The notes: a model not told the origin generated them from the sequence alone. DNA of 64,000 nt from Macrotis lagotis (GCF_037893015.1 NC_133658.1:15323561-15387560); one strand, 5' to 3'; numbered from the stretch's first letter, positions 1-12,241 are shown. Numbers and translations: made by a program.

Positions 1-130
1 TAGCAACCTGGGAGGACATGTGAAATGATCACCTTTGCTTTACTATGAGGAAACTGAGGGAGGCAAATGCTGTATTATTTGCCCAGAGTCATACTAGTGG
101 TGGAAGACTATAAATTCAAGGTCTCTTTAC
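1..130 (-). repeat. MIR/CORE-SINE fragment, antisense
   Basis: The phrase GAGGAAACTGAGG followed by a degraded gCCCAGAGTCAtActAGT core is the usual reverse-complement signature of MIR-type CORE-SINEs. The copy is old and cut by the window edge. Confidence 0.55.
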
Positions 131-555
131 TCCCATCCTATTTCTCCAACCTTTGGGTCACTTGGTGACTGACCTCACTACAAATTTATATTTTATAACA
201 ACAGCTCTCTTTTGGATGCATATTTCTACTACTCCAAGAGGAGGAGGCTGACCCTTATCTGAGAACTTCCCAGCCAACGTACCCCCAAATTGGAAGGTTC
301 ACTTAGACTAGCAATAATTTTGAACTTACAGTACTTCAAAAAAATCTGAGGGTAAACTAAGATTTTGGAAGTAGGAACTGAAGAAAATCATTTAAAAAAA
401 CTGTAAAAAATTTGGAAACAGGTTACATTTATCTGTTTTTGTCTTTGTGCTTTTCAAACTTTGATTGATTTTCATCTGACCATATGTGCTTGAATTGAAA
501 CAAATGAATATTGATAAGAATGCAAGTTGTATGCATCCCTATAAGTCAGGTTAGA
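131..555. other. No recognised feature
   Basis: AT-rich, apparently unique DNA. I see no repeat family, exon-like frame or structure here. Confidence 0.5.
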
Positions 556-800
556 TAATAGTAATGAATGTCTCATCATTGGCTGGTCTTCAATTTTGAA
601 GAGAATCAATGACATCATAGATTGATATTTTTGGATTTAAGTGAGGGAAACGTTGTGCATAGTCATCAGCTTTATTCTTTTTTTCAAGTCAGAAAATTCC
701 ACTATCAAGACAAAAGTCAAGGTGAGTGATGATAGCCCAGAATGCAATAGTGGCTTTGGTGTCTTCAATGTTAAATCAACCTCTAAGCATTGCACAGTGC
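556..800 (-). mobile_element. LINE 3' tail (family with the TTCGAAAACGAAGGACAAAC-type end), antisense
   Basis: Read on the minus strand it ends in the stretch that gives GTCTTCAATTTTGAAGAGAATCAATGACATCAT on this strand in degraded form. Further in, the segments around 640-740 (GTGAGGGAAACGTTGTGC, AGTCATCAGC, AAGACAAAAGTCAAG) match the same 3' region seen in the sense copy at 4815-5050. The antisense LINE at 57.1-58.5 kb may belong to the same family. This copy is 5'-truncated and decayed. Confidence 0.6.
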
Positions 801-3025
801 TGAATGATCATTGGAACATGTTTTTTTTTTTTGGTTTGTTTGGTTTTTTTAGTTTCTGCCAGGAATGAAAGCAGAATATTGACTCCAGAGGTTGGTCACT
901 CTAATTTCCTTAGAGAAAGGATGTCAAACTAGTATTTATGATTATTTATTTACCTCCCTACCATTCACAATGTTGTTTATCTAGGAAAAGTTTCAAGCTG
1001 AAGTCCTCATTGTCATCCCTTAATGGGAATGGAGTGTCCCAATCTATAGATCCCAGATTTCCCTGCATTCTCACCAAAAGTAAATTCTACCAACACCACT
1101 TATAGTGAATAGCAAATAAACTCATCTATCCCTGTCAATAGTAAATAAAAATCAGAGAAAATATACAGCTGAGTCTATACTGACAATACACAAAACAAAA
1201 GAGCTATGGCCTAGAAAGGAAAATATTTCACTTTACCCATGAGAGAGTTTCAAATTTCATCCTGGAAAATTCCCTAAAATCTCTAACTTCCTAAACTGGA
1301 GGTAAAAATATCATCAATTTACTGGTTGTTTCTGAGATTCTTTTTCACCTTTCAGCATTCGTTCCTGGAAAGGACCTGAAATAGTGTTCTCTAGAAAAGC
1401 TAGAAGTGAGAACACTGGTATTAATCTTGTCCTAAGAGTCCTGTGACTTTACTCCTCAACAAAGGTACTAAATCTAATCAGCATCTAACAATGAGGAAAA
1501 ACTTCCGCAAACAGAATTTGAGTCACTAGTTATATATTTAAATTAAAAATGTATGCAAATATGTAGGAATAGAGGCCAGGAAAATGTTGCTTCTTAGGCT
1601 GCAAAGGTTTGAACCATCTTTTCTCCTTCACAGATGATTTTTAACAAATATTAAGGGTGGCAAGATTGAAATAAGCATTTTTATTTTCTTGTTAATTATC
1701 ATAGTATTTTTCATGAAAGTGAGACAAAACCCAAAAATAGATCCCATATTTCCTTTTTTCTTCCTGAATAGAGCTTTATGTTGTAATCTCTAGAATGGTA
1801 GGCACCTAAGGTTGAGCACTGGCTCCTAGAGAGGAGGAAAGCATAGTGGTTTATGGGATTTTTCAATTCTATAACTTTATGGCTCAGAGAAATTGGGTCG
1901 AGAAAACCAAGGACAGCTAGACACTGCAGTGACATTTAGAATCTTTAGTTATTTAATCTCATCAAGGTTCAGACTACAGCAAGGTCACTCATCTACTTCT
2001 CTTTGAGGAAGAAATACATTGAATCTATGAATTAATTGAAATAGTAATTGTTATAACCGTAAGAGTGATAACATTGAATTGTATGTTTTTTATTGCATTA
2101 CCTTTTAATATCAAATCATTATGGATAACACAAGCAATTAATTTCCCATTGATTATTTTTTTTCTCTTATTTCTGAAAAGATATTTCTGTAGATTTTGTA
2201 AAGATAAGCACAAGATAGAAAAGAAGAGATAAAGTTCTGAAAAAATAACTAAGCTAGCTAGAACATAGAAATGGATCAGATATTCAGGCCAAATGTGTCC
2301 AAACAATGATTCAAGGAAAGAAGCAATGCCAAATGAAGTAGAAAAAGTGAACTATATAAATCTGAAAACTTTGGTTTTCTTTTAAAAAAAGTTATTTTTT
2401 GTCTGGATCTCTCTCTTTGGATGCTATTTGAAATACAGTCTATCTCTGTTAGTACTTAATTCCCCCAATAAAATATGGCATGAGGAATAGGAGAAGCAGT
2501 GAATCTACAAACACTGACTTGTCTGAAATGTTTTTTAGACTCTTTAAGTCTTAAAAGTTGGTTCTGAAACTCATAGTCGCCTATAAAGGTTTATAAATCT
2601 TAAAACTCATAGATTCAAAGGCTGAGAGTAGAGGAAGCTAAATGAAAGAATGTTTGACTCCAAAGGGAGATGAACTCCAATTATGTACTTCCATATACAG
2701 AATTATTAATTGAATATATAATATATTCAACATCATTGAACTGCTGAGAAATAATTAGCTTTGCCTGGGTACTCCCTTCAACCACATTCAATAAATTTCT
2801 ATAGATTGTTAGTCCTAATTCTTTGAAATTTTATTTTTCTCTTGAATTGAAATGTGCCCTCCTCCCCTATTTATTTTTTTTTTAGGTCTGGAAGAGAAGT
2901 AGCTAATTATTGCCCTAATCTCATTGTCACTGGATATTTTCTGGAGAAAAGAATGAGCCTGTTGATTTTGCATAGCTCTGCCCACTGGAATTCATTTTTT
3001 TTCCCTTTTTCTTTTGAGTAGCACC
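801..3025. other. No recognised feature
   Basis: AT-rich intergenic DNA. The open frames of 74 and 93 codons on the minus strand (1711-1935 and 2025-2306) have AT-driven composition and no family resemblance, so I do not call them genes. Confidence 0.45.
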
Positions 3026-3029
3026 TTTA

Positions 3030-3955
3030 TTTCTTTTTCTTCTATATGCACATGTATATTTTTAAATTACAAAATTTCCTCCCATCTTCCTTTCCCAGAC
3101 CACTCTTCTCAGTGATGAACAGTAAGGTTAGCATTGTACATACATATTTTTGATAAACATGTTTACATATTAGTCATTTGGGGTATAAGGAATTAGGACT
3201 AAGGGAAAGAGATACATAAGAGATAATTTTTATAAAGTGTTTATCAGATTCTAAAGAGTTGTTTTTGTTTTGTTTTGTTCTGCTTTGCTTTTCTTCCTCT
3301 TGATAGGGATAATATTGTCTATGGCCAGTTTAATACAGTTGTGCTACCTCTCTGGACTGCTGAGAGGAGCTGATTCCATCAAGGTTAAGCATTTCATGAT
3401 GTTGTTGTTAATGGTACATTGTTTTCTTGGACCCATGTCCTTCACTCAGCATCAGATCCTGTAAATTATTCCATGTTTTTCTAGAGATCAACCATTTATG
3501 GTTTCTTATAGAACAGTGATATTCAATGGTATTCATGTACCATCACTTGTTCAGCCATTCCCAATTGATGGGAATCCACTCAATTTCTAATTCTTTGTCA
3601 TTACAAAAAAGAGCTGCTATGAATCTTTTGGAACATATGGGACTTTTCCCATTTTTAAAACTTATTTAGGCTAGAGGCCTAGAATTGGAATCACTGCATC
3701 AAAGGGAATCAACATTTTTATTGCTCTTTGGGCATAGTTCCATATTGCTCTCCAGAATGGTCGGATCACTTCACTACTCCACCAGCAATGCATCAGTGCT
3801 CCAATACTCCCACAAACCCTTCAACATTGATCATTTTCTCATCTTGGTAAATCTAATAGGTGTGAGGTGATACATAATAGTTGTTTTAATTTACATTTCT
3901 CTAATAAATAATGATTTGGAGCATTTATTCATAGGTATATTATATATATATATAT
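3030..3955 (-). mobile_element. L1 3' end, antisense, 5'-truncated
   Basis: On the minus strand this runs from the end of ORF2 into the 3' UTR. Landmarks on the plus strand are TTAGCATTGTACATACATA (3129-3147), the antisense of CAATTGGGAATGG near 3560, and GGGCATAGTTCCATATTGCTCTCCAGAATGG (3730-3761, the antisense of the ORF2 C-terminal region). The same blocks appear in sense orientation in the L1 at 10893-12230. No open frame survives. Confidence 0.9.
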
Positions 3956-4027
3956 ATGAATCACTTGTGACCATACAAATTTGATGCAATTGTACATATA
4001 TTTTACAAGCAACTTTAATTAATATGA

Positions 4028-4100
4028 AAGTTAAGACATCTTCCTGATCCTGTCATTGGTTCTCTTTGAAAACAAAGAATGAAAAACAAGCACAAGAGTT
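4028..4100 (+). mobile_element. LINE/SINE 3' tail fragment
   Basis: TTAAGACATC...CCTGTCATTGGTTCTCTTTGAAAACAAAGAATG is a decayed version of the tail that also ends the copy at 4815-5050. It is too short to tell a LINE from the SINE that shares its tail. Confidence 0.6.
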
Positions 4101-4810
4101 CTGCACATCGTCTCCATATAGAGAAAAGGATTTTCAGAGCAGATAGGAGTTAAAACAACCTTATGTCACACATAGATTTTTGTTTATTTCTTTTTGTTTT
4201 TATTTATGCCTCAATAAAATAAGCTTACTCTTTTCATCGAGATTATATTTATAGGAAGGAAACAGCAAAGTTCTTAATATATTATTTTGTAATTTACTCT
4301 TTTTACCATGATATATGAGAGTAGTAGTCACTCCCCTCTGGGAATCCAAGTTACCAATTGGAGAAGGTGGGGAATGTTGTCATTTATCTTCCTCCTCCTT
4401 CATTTTTGTTTAATTATTGTATTAATTTTTTTAAAAATTGGAGCAATTTTTGTCCTTTATAGTTTTTATTTTTGATTTTTTGAAATGTAGCTCTTAAAAT
4501 AACAAAAAAATACCCCAACATTCTGAAATACCATTGAGTTTTAAATGGCACTACTTGAACTTACCATAAAACCCAGATCCCTGGCTATCATTGAAGGTCT
4601 AATAGTTACCCCAATTCAAGCTGCTATGAATCATTGTTTTGGTTTTGATGACATAGAATGAGTGTAAATATTGATTTATTTCTGTTCTGTGCAGAAATTC
4701 AAAGGAAATTTTCCTTCATGATTTATATCTTTGCAGTGGTAAATTGAACTACCTTTTATGTCAAGTCTTACCAATCTTTAGACATTAAATGAGCATGGCC
4801 TCAGACAAAC
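4101..4810. other. No recognised feature
   Basis: AT-rich sequence without an identified repeat or exon-like frame. Confidence 0.4.
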
Positions 4811-4814
4811 AGAG

Positions 4815-5050
4815 AACTGGGAATGGCCTTACCACAGAAAAACCAAGGTCATCCACTGTATGCTAGACCATCATCAGTCATCTTGATCTTTGTCTTGCTA
4901 CTGGATTTCAATGACATTATAGGAAAGAGGGATACTGGTGACTTTGTACTATTCTCCCTTACATCTAATTCAAGAACAAGTTAAGACATCATCTTCAAGA
5001 TTTCATTGGTCCTTTTCAGGAAGAAATGATAAGCAATAACAAAAAGACTA
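4815..5050 (+). mobile_element. LINE 3' tail, sense
   Basis: The segment AAAAACCAAGGTCATCCACTG, then CATCAGTCATCTTGATCTTTGTCTTGC, then AAGTTAAGACATCATC...CATTGGTCCTTTTCAGGAAGAAATGATAAGCAATAAC follows the order of the 3' region of a marsupial LINE. It is the sense-strand partner of the antisense copy at 556-800. Confidence 0.65.
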
Positions 5051-5179
5051 ATCCCAGAAACTAGAAACTTTCCCACCACCAAGTAGAATATCAATATTAA
5101 TAATTATTAAATTCCCCCAAATTTCCAAAGAAAAACTCTTATAAATGATTTAATACAGGATTGCAGATTAAGTTGAGTT

Positions 5180-5440
5180 AGGATTAGTAGTTATCCTTCA
5201 TAATGGAAGAGGATGATATCATCATAAATAAACATGATGACATGAACTGCACATTATGTTTATTATACTGAGGGAAACGTTGTGTGAAGATCTCCATCTC
5301 ACTGCCCTTTTCTGGACCATTATCACAACATATACCAATTTCATAGGAAACAGGACTTCTAGTGATGGTGAGAATGCTGTGGGAGTCCCCACCATTCTCC
5401 GGTAACTGCAGGCAAAGAACCAGTATAAGATTTTTCTAAT
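5180..5440 (-). mobile_element. tRNA-type SINE with LINE-derived tail, antisense, decayed
   Basis: CCTTCATAATGGAAGAGGATGATATCATCAT at the left is the antisense of the shared LINE/SINE tail, and TGAGGGAAACGTTGTG follows. Its structure is like the better preserved SINEs at 51675-52005 and 57610-57945. Confidence 0.45.
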
Positions 5441-5819
5441 TGACACTTGGTGACAAGGTGGTAAATCCAAACCTGTCTCTCAGTGGTCTAATCGTCATTA
5501 TAGTGATTTTATGACAATAATGTTTTTAATCCATAATATAGCCAATTTCTCTCAAGATAATAAAGAACTCCTAACCTTGATGGATTTTAAATCACTGGCC
5601 AACATAAGGTTTTATTCCTTTTTTTTTTGTCATCCCTGGTCAAATTTTCTATGGTTTCCCTCCACTGACATTCTTTCCACTAATAGGTTGTTTTTTGCGG
5701 GGGAAACACTAAAATTATCTACCATGAGAAACCTCATGCTTTCACAACATTCACATGCTTTCCACCACAATCTCTTTTCATCCTCCTGACTTACATGAAA
5801 ACATGATAATCTCAATTAA

Positions 5820-7230
5820 GAAAAAGCCCATCACAAGAACCCTTAATCCCATCCCATCCCCCTTTCTACAACAAACTCCAAGCTCTTTTATTCTGTTGTC
5901 TCTTACCAAACTTTATTTACAAGTATAAACATCCCCTCTCCTGAACATGCAAAAAAAAGAAAATCTTCATTTATTTAGATCTACCAGTTATTCCTTAATA
6001 GCTCTCCTCATTTTAGTGGCTAAAGGTATTTTAACAAAGTCAACTTATTAAATTAAAACTGTTCTCTCCAAAGTTGCCCATATTTCTTAATTGCTTAATC
6101 TAATAGATTTTCTGTCTTCCTTGTTTGTGACCTATAGATGGTCTTGGATATTGTTTGCCACCCTATTTTTCTCGATTCTTTGCTCTTTAGTTTTTTGGTG
6201 AGGTTGCTTTCTCTTGGATAGTTTTCTATCAACCCGATCACTCCATCTCATTCTCCATTTAATTTCCCAATTGCCATGAGTCTCCAGGATTCACTCTCTC
6301 TATGCAAGAGACTCTCAAGCCTTCTTTTCTACTGTACATCTCAAACTGGACATGTATACAACTGAACTCTTTACATCCTTCTCCAAATGCTCTCTTCTTC
6401 CAACTTCTGTATTAATGTCAAAGATAACATCATCTTTTCAGTCACCAGGAATCACAAAATAGTACTCAATTTTTCTCTGTCATTCTTGTTAATCAAGCCA
6501 CTTGAATCCAATTAAAGTCTTGCCATTTCTACCTTCATAAAAATATCTTGAAAGTGTTCCCCTCTGAAAATGCCATCAATCTAGTATAGATCCATTACCT
6601 CACCCTGCATTATTTGATATGATTACTGGTTGATTTCCCTGCTTGTTTTCTTTCCCTACCATAAACTTTTCTCCATTTATCATTTAACTTATATTCTTAA
6701 AGCACAAAGGGACATCATGATACCTCCTACCTTCAGTCAACAAACTCCTGGATCTCTCAATTCCTCCATGATCAAATCAATAAACATCATATTGACTGTC
6801 AAATCTCTTCATATGATGCCTATTCCTAACTTTCTAGGCTCCATATACTTTATTCCTTTCTACATAACCTAAAATTCAACAATACTTGTCTTGTTGATGT
6901 TCATTTCTTATGACACTAAATCTCTGGGGTCTATGTTTTTCTCTTGGCTATGTTTAATGTTTGCCATGTTCTCAGTCCCTTCTACCTCCTGTTTACCTTA
7001 CTACTTTGAGGAAATTTACATGTATCTTTCTTTAGGAATTTTGTTTTTCCACCCTCATTCCTTTAACAAATTTAAAATATTATCTTTAATTTCCCACTTT
7101 ATTGCTTCTATAATAAAATCTTTAAGATAAGGTCTCTTGATTTTGTAACCCCTTGATCTTTGTAAACCCATATAGTATTCTGTCTGACATACTAGTAGAT
7201 ACTTAATAAATCTTAATTGGCTTCCTACAT
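5820..7230 (+). mobile_element. L2 LINE, 3' half including RT remnants
   Basis: The stretch is strongly pyrimidine-rich, as sense L2 is. Recognisable blocks are AACTGTTCTCTCCAAAGTTGCCC (6056-6078, from the reverse-transcriptase region), ACATCTCAAACTGGACATG (6335-6353), CTCCTGGATCTCTCAATTCC (6744-6763), and the 3' end with ATACTAGTAGATACTTAATAAAT near 7189-7211. Every frame is broken by stops and indels. The 79- and 80-codon open frames at 6630-6872 and 6891-7130 are relics within it. Confidence 0.7.
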
Positions 7231-7468
7231 ATATGACGTACAGATAGATTTATTTATATAATCACAGAGAGATTTTATATGAAATAAAGTCATTGATGGT
7301 AATTTTCTAATGATCATAGAAACCTAAAGGAGAGACAAAGGAATTCATTTTTTTATTGACGTATATTCTCATTGTCAGGATGGCTTTCCTTAATTATTTA
7401 GCTCATATTCCACTCATGTATGCCCATTCTATGAGTCATCCTAGCATTTTCTCAATTGCACATAATAT

Positions 7469-7566
7469 GAGATTCATCTTGTTTTGAAGAGGTCTGTGAT
7501 CCATGGTTTGGTTTGAAAAATGAGGAGGGCCAGTGAATCCATTTGCTTAAGATAAATAAATTAGTA
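7469..7566 (+). repeat. Left arm of a 98-bp wide inverted repeat
   Basis: This 98-bp segment reappears in reverse complement at 8823-8920. By eye about 10 positions differ, so the arms are near 89-90% identical. They include the exact shared runs TTTGCTTAAGATAAATAAAT and TTTGAAAAATG. The arms are separated by 1256 bp. I do not recognise the unit as a known repeat family. Confidence 0.85.
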
Positions 7567-7924
7567 AAGAATTTTGAACTAAAGGAGAATATGGAAAAAG
7601 GAACAGAAGAATATTGACACATCATCATGGAATATATTCATGACTATATTAAACAATACTGCCTAAAATATGAAGCTTATACATTCTTATTAAGTATATT
7701 CACTGTGAGTCAACAGGGGTACATCAGCAATCATAAAAAAATGGGTCCATTTTTTTCCCAGACTTATCAGGCAGTCAAGTAAAGAAAATGATAGAAAAAC
7801 TATGAGACTGTTCAACAATGTAGCTCCCAAACCCTTGAAGATGAGATTTTGATATATATATCTTACATAACAAAGATTAAAAATTATTATATGGTGATAT
7901 AATTATGTTTTCAGGAAACCTCAG

Positions 7925-7995
7925 AGGCCATTTAGCTCCATATCTTCATTTTACAGATGTGGAAACTGAGAGCCTGAAAAGTTAAAATTCTTAAA
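7925..7995 (-). repeat. MIR-type SINE fragment, antisense
   Basis: The motif CATTTTACAGATGTGGAAACTGAGAGCC is the antisense MIR core signature. Only about 70 bp survives, within the spacer of the wide inverted repeat. Confidence 0.55.
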
Positions 7996-8580
7996 AAAAT
8001 TATAAATATTGATTTAAGGACATATTTCTTAAAGAGCATATTTCTTAAGAACATATATAACTATTGATTTGAAGGATTTGACTTGAGTACAATTTCAGCA
8101 TATTTGACATATTTTTCAATTTCTGATGATAAATTATAAACCAAAGAGGATCTGGAAACCTATACATGCAGACAAAGAAAAACCCATAGATGTATGCCAC
8201 TCTGCATACATATATATTCATATAGGTATTTCAATACTTAGATATGAACTTGTTTAGCTATCAATCAATCTGTCGATTTAGCAATGAGAGAAAAAAGAAG
8301 AGACAATATTAGAATAAAAGAAGGGTTAGAGTCTTAGGGTAATGTATTAAATATCCTTATTAATGAAAATACATATATATACTTATGAATATATGCACTA
8401 AATATTCTTGGGTATATACATACTTTTAAAGGATATTTATTTCCTCCTCTACCATAAGACTTTTGTGCTTTGCTTTATTCTCAATTCATAATAATCAATG
8501 GCATAGGTAGACATATATAAAATATGTTCAAAGCTGGAAGAGGTGATATATATTTGAGAAATAATATATGTACCAGGGTG

Positions 8581-8582
<2 letters not shown>

Positions 8583-8618
<36 letters not shown>

Positions 8619-8698
8619 TATATATGTAGAGAGGGAGAGAGAGAGAGATAGACAGATAGATAGGAATTCATATGTGTATATACATGTATATGTAGGAA

Positions 8699-8758
<60 letters not shown>

Positions 8759-8817
8759 AAGTTATAGAGAGTATCTACACATGTGGATATATATATATGT
8801 ATATGAATATATACATA
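8583..8817. repeat. Composite microsatellite (TA)n (GA)n (GATA)n (TA)n (GA)n
   Basis: Alternating TA runs at 8583-8625 and 8702-8732 flank GA and GATA runs. A second GA run follows at 8732-8758. More TATA-rich sequence extends to about 8817. The 69-codon frame through it is a repeat artefact. Confidence 0.95.
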
Positions 8818-8822
8818 TATTA

Positions 8823-8920
8823 TACTAATTTATTTATCTTAAGCAAATAGATTCACTAGCCCTCCACATTTTTCAAATCAAACTGTGGATCACCCACTGC
8901 TTCAAAACATGATGAATCTC
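8823..8920 (-). repeat. Right arm of the 98-bp wide inverted repeat
   Basis: Reverse complement of 7469-7566. It runs directly into the TCTATG microsatellite, so the original right-hand boundary may have been lost to repeat expansion and the assembly gap. Confidence 0.85.
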
Positions 8921-9144
8921 TATGTCTATGTCTATGTCTATGTCTATGTCTATGTCTATGTCTATGTCTATGTCTATGTCTATGTCTATGTCTATGCTTA
9001 TCTCTGTCTCTATCTCTATCTCTATATCTATGTTTTTCTCTATTTCAATATGTAATCTATTTATATATATATATATCTGTCTCTATCTCTATCTCTATCT
9101 ATCTTTCTATATATATATCTATATATATCTATATCTATCTCTAT
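8918..9144. repeat. (TCTATG)n hexanucleotide repeat grading into TCTA/TATA repeats
   Basis: About thirteen tandem TCTATG units (8918-8996) are followed by imperfect TCTCTA, TCTATA and TA runs up to the assembly gap. The Ser-Met repeat frame here is not a gene. Confidence 0.95.
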
Positions 9145-9169
9145 NNNNNNNNNNNNNNNNNNNNNNNNN
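9145..9169. other. Assembly gap (25 N)
   Basis: Twenty-five N characters inside the microsatellite. The true missing length is unknown, and the placeholder probably reflects failure to assemble the repeat. Confidence 1.
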
Positions 9170-9642
9170 TCATATTCAACCTTTATGTCTTAAAGACAAG
9201 CTACTATGGCCAGAGAAAAATGGAGTATCCCAAGATCATCGAACTGTTTTGTGAAAGGACTAGAACTATGACTCAACACCCTTGACTTGTGGGGAAATAG
9301 ACTTTCCATTAAAAAACTCTGGATATGTATAATCCCACACCAATTCACTCTGCCTCACTTTATGTAACTTCAACTCTCACATTTAAAGAGACAGCCCATA
9401 AATGCCTCCCACAGCATCCTATCCCCAAGGCAACCATAGAGACAGAAGATGAGGAAGAAATAGGGCTCCTGGTGGAATATCTGCCTGTCAGGCTGCTTCC
9501 CACATCTACTCTACTCCTAGTTCCAGCTTTTTCTCATGCAGGAATATCAATCCTTTGCCAAACAAAAGATACCAAATAGGGCAAAGAGTTTTTATCATAG
9601 CAACAACTCCAGAACAAATAACATTGGTAAGATACAAGAAGT

Positions 9643-9643
<1 letters not shown>

Positions 9644-9693
<50 letters not shown>
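9644..9693. repeat. (CA)25 microsatellite
   Basis: An uninterrupted CA run. The antisense Cys-Val repeat frames across it are artefacts. Confidence 0.98.
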
Positions 9694-9695
<2 letters not shown>

Positions 9696-10470
9696 GATTA
9701 ACATCCCTTGTGATATGGAATGAAATGTGACTATTTTAACTAGAGTCATAATAAGAAAGTCTGCAATCCAAAAAAACAGGAAAATTATAATAAATGAATG
9801 TATGAATATAGTTGAGTCTTTGATGATTTGCAAAGAGAATATCTAAGTAATAATGACTCATGTAAATTTGAGATAAATCTAAAACAGATTAAATTTTCAA
9901 GTATTTAAGGACAGGACTTATTTCTCTTTTGTTTTTGTGTCCTTAGATCCTAATACAATGAGGGCACTTAACAAATACTTATACTTTGAGTGCAGAACAA
10001 AGACCATAGGTACTGAATTCCTGGAATAATGGGAAGGTCTAAATAGCTATAGAATGGAGTCACTAAGGTAGAGAAGACTTTGATTTCTGTACTAAGTATA
10101 TTGGAGAATAGTAAAGTTATCAGGAGGTCCACAGATGATAATGACAAGGATCAACAATCAAGGATTAGCCCAAAGTCAAGAGAATGAAGGAAAATAAAAT
10201 GTTACTGAGTGATGGTGGCAGAGGGAGCAGCTGAGAATGGTAGTAAGGAGCAATGAGAATGTTAACTCTTCAGTCTTGCCATTGACCAAGTGACTGATAG
10301 TTGATGAAGAGTAGAATCAGCTAGTCTGGGAAGAGATGCCTAGAAATATGGTATCTTAAAAGAAACTATGTTTGAATGAAGACTAAATGTTGGTATTGTG
10401 AGTTCAGTTTTTCCCTTCATACTTATAAGTTCAGTTTTTTTTTCCTTCATTGTTTTAATTTGAACTTCCT
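9694..10470. other. No recognised feature
   Basis: Ordinary AT-rich sequence with no identified repeat or exon-like frame. A short CTTT/CCTT-rich stretch begins near 10470. Confidence 0.4.
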
Positions 10471-10544
10471 TTTTTCCTTCTTTCCTTCTTTCCTATTTTG
10501 CCTTCTTTCTTCCTTCCCTTCCTTTTCTTCCCCATCTTATATAC

Positions 10545-10690
10545 TGCTGATTCTAGAATTAAGAATACCTGAGTTCAGGTCTAGTCTTACATTTGTATTA
10601 AATGTATGACCCTGAACTAGGTATAATAACAGCACTTATTCCCCAGGATTTCCATGGGGATAAAATAATATAATGTTTGCAAAGTATTTA
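10545..10690 (+). repeat. MIR/Mar-1 type SINE, decayed
   Basis: TACCTGAGTTCAGGTCTAGTC, ATGACCCTGAACTAGG and GCAAAGTATTTAACAC follow the order of the B-box-like segment, core and 3' part of marsupial CORE-SINEs. The A-box end is unclear. Confidence 0.55.
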
Positions 10691-10703
10691 ACACAAAAAT
10701 TGA

Positions 10704-10740
10704 CACACACACACACACACATACACACACAAACACACAA
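10704..10740. repeat. (CA)n microsatellite
   Basis: Interrupted CA run with one ATA and one AAA interruption. Confidence 0.95.
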
Positions 10741-10881
10741 ATATTCTCTCTATATTCTGTTGAGGCTTTGGCTTTTATATTTTGCAGTAATTTCAAAAGG
10801 AAACTCCAGGCACCACCTTCCCATGCAGAATGAATTGTCCTGTGAAGCAAAAAAAAAAAAATCCCTGCAAAACAACTCATT

Positions 10882-10892
10882 AAGAATTTCCT
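10882..10892 (+). repeat. L1 target-site duplication, left copy
   Basis: AAGAATTTCCT, identical to 12231-12241. Confidence 0.85.
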
Positions 10893-12230
10893 ATAAAGCA
10901 CCATATACCAAAATAATTTCAAAATGGGTGTAGGATTTAGACATAAAGGGCAATACCATAGATAAATTAATACACCAAGAAATACTCTTCTCTATCTTCA
11001 TGGAAAGGAGAAAAAATTATGACTAACAAGAATTAAAGTACATTATACACTACAAAATGAATGCTTTTGACCATATTAAATTTAAAAAGTTTTTTTAATA
11101 AAAAAAATAATTGTTGCCAAAATTAAAAGGAAAGCAGAAAGCTGGGAAACAATCTTCACAACTAGGAGTTCTGTTAAAGGTCTTATTTCTAAAATATATG
11201 GAGAAGTACATCAAATTTATAAGGTTACCTATAAGTCCTTTCCCAATTGTTAAATGATATCAATAGATAGCTTTCAAATGAACAAATTAAAGCTATATAT
11301 AAGCATATGAAAAAATGCTCCAAATCATTACTGATTAGAGAAATGCAAATTAAAACAGCATAATATCACACCTATCAGATGGGCCAAGTTTAAAAAAAGG
11401 GGGGAAAGGTCAATGTTGGAGAGGTTGTGGGAGGTTTGGGACATTGATGCATTGCTGGTGGAGTTGTGAAGTGATCTGACCATTCTGGGAGCAATATGGA
11501 ACTATGCCCAAAGACCAATAAAACTGTTCATACCCTTTGGCCCAGTAATTCTAATTGTAGGTCTATAGCCAGAAGAATTTAGAGAAAAGGGAAATGTTCA
11601 ACATGCTCCAAAATATTCATAGTAGCTCTTTTCATAGTGGCAAGGAATTGGAAATTGAGGGGATGCTCATCAATTGGGGAATGACTATACAAGTTATGGT
11701 ACATAAATCTATGGAATATTAATGTTCTATAAGAAATCATAACTGGTCAAACTCTAGAGAAGCATGGAATGACTTATAGGATCTGAGGTTGAGTGAAGGA
11801 AGCAGAACCAAGAGAACAATGTCCACACCAACAAGAACATTGTGAGATGTCCATCTTGAAGGAAGCAGCTCCTCACAGCAGTTCAGAGAGCTAAGACAAC
11901 TGTGTTAAACAGACTATGGACAAAGTTATCCCCATCCAGAGGATGAAAGAAAAACCCAACAGTAAAAAAAAACAAACAACCCTTTAGAATCTTATGAATA
12001 CTTTATAAGAATTACTTCTTATATGTCTCTTTCCCTTATTCCTAATTCATCAAACCAAAAATGACTTATCTGTAAACATGTTTATCAAAAATATTTATGT
12101 ACAATGCTAACCTGACTGTTCACCACTGAGGGGAGGGGGGGTAGAAATGGAGGTGAAAGGAAATTGTGTCACTTAAAATTATACATGTGCATATGGATGA
12201 AAATAAATAAATTAATAAATGGATGAAAAA
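10893..12230 (+). mobile_element. L1, 5'-truncated, with target-site duplication
   Basis: This 1.34-kb insert holds the end of ORF2 and the 3' UTR. Landmarks include GGAGAGGTTGTGGGAGG (11418), GACCATTCTGGGAGCAATATGGAACTATGCCCAAAG (11479-11514), CATCAATTGGGGAATGAC (11668) and TTTATGTACAATGCTAACCTGAC (12093). It ends in an A-rich tail near 12230. The 11-bp duplication AAGAATTTCCT flanks it at 10882-10892 and 12231-12241, as expected for target-primed reverse transcription. Frames are broken throughout. Confidence 0.92.
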
Positions 12231-12241
12231 AAGAATTTCCT
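12231..12241 (+). repeat. L1 target-site duplication, right copy
   Basis: AAGAATTTCCT immediately after the A-rich end of the L1. Confidence 0.85.

Noticed and set aside
8583-8998. Regularly spaced repeats that might suggest a CRISPR array
   Set aside because: The units are tandem without spacers, and the genome is a mammal's.
8922-9254. 110-codon Ser-Met/Ile-Tyr repeat frame
   Set aside because: Translation of the TCTATG microsatellite, and it crosses the N gap.
9506-9833. Cys-Val repeat frames
   Set aside because: Antisense translation of the CA microsatellite.
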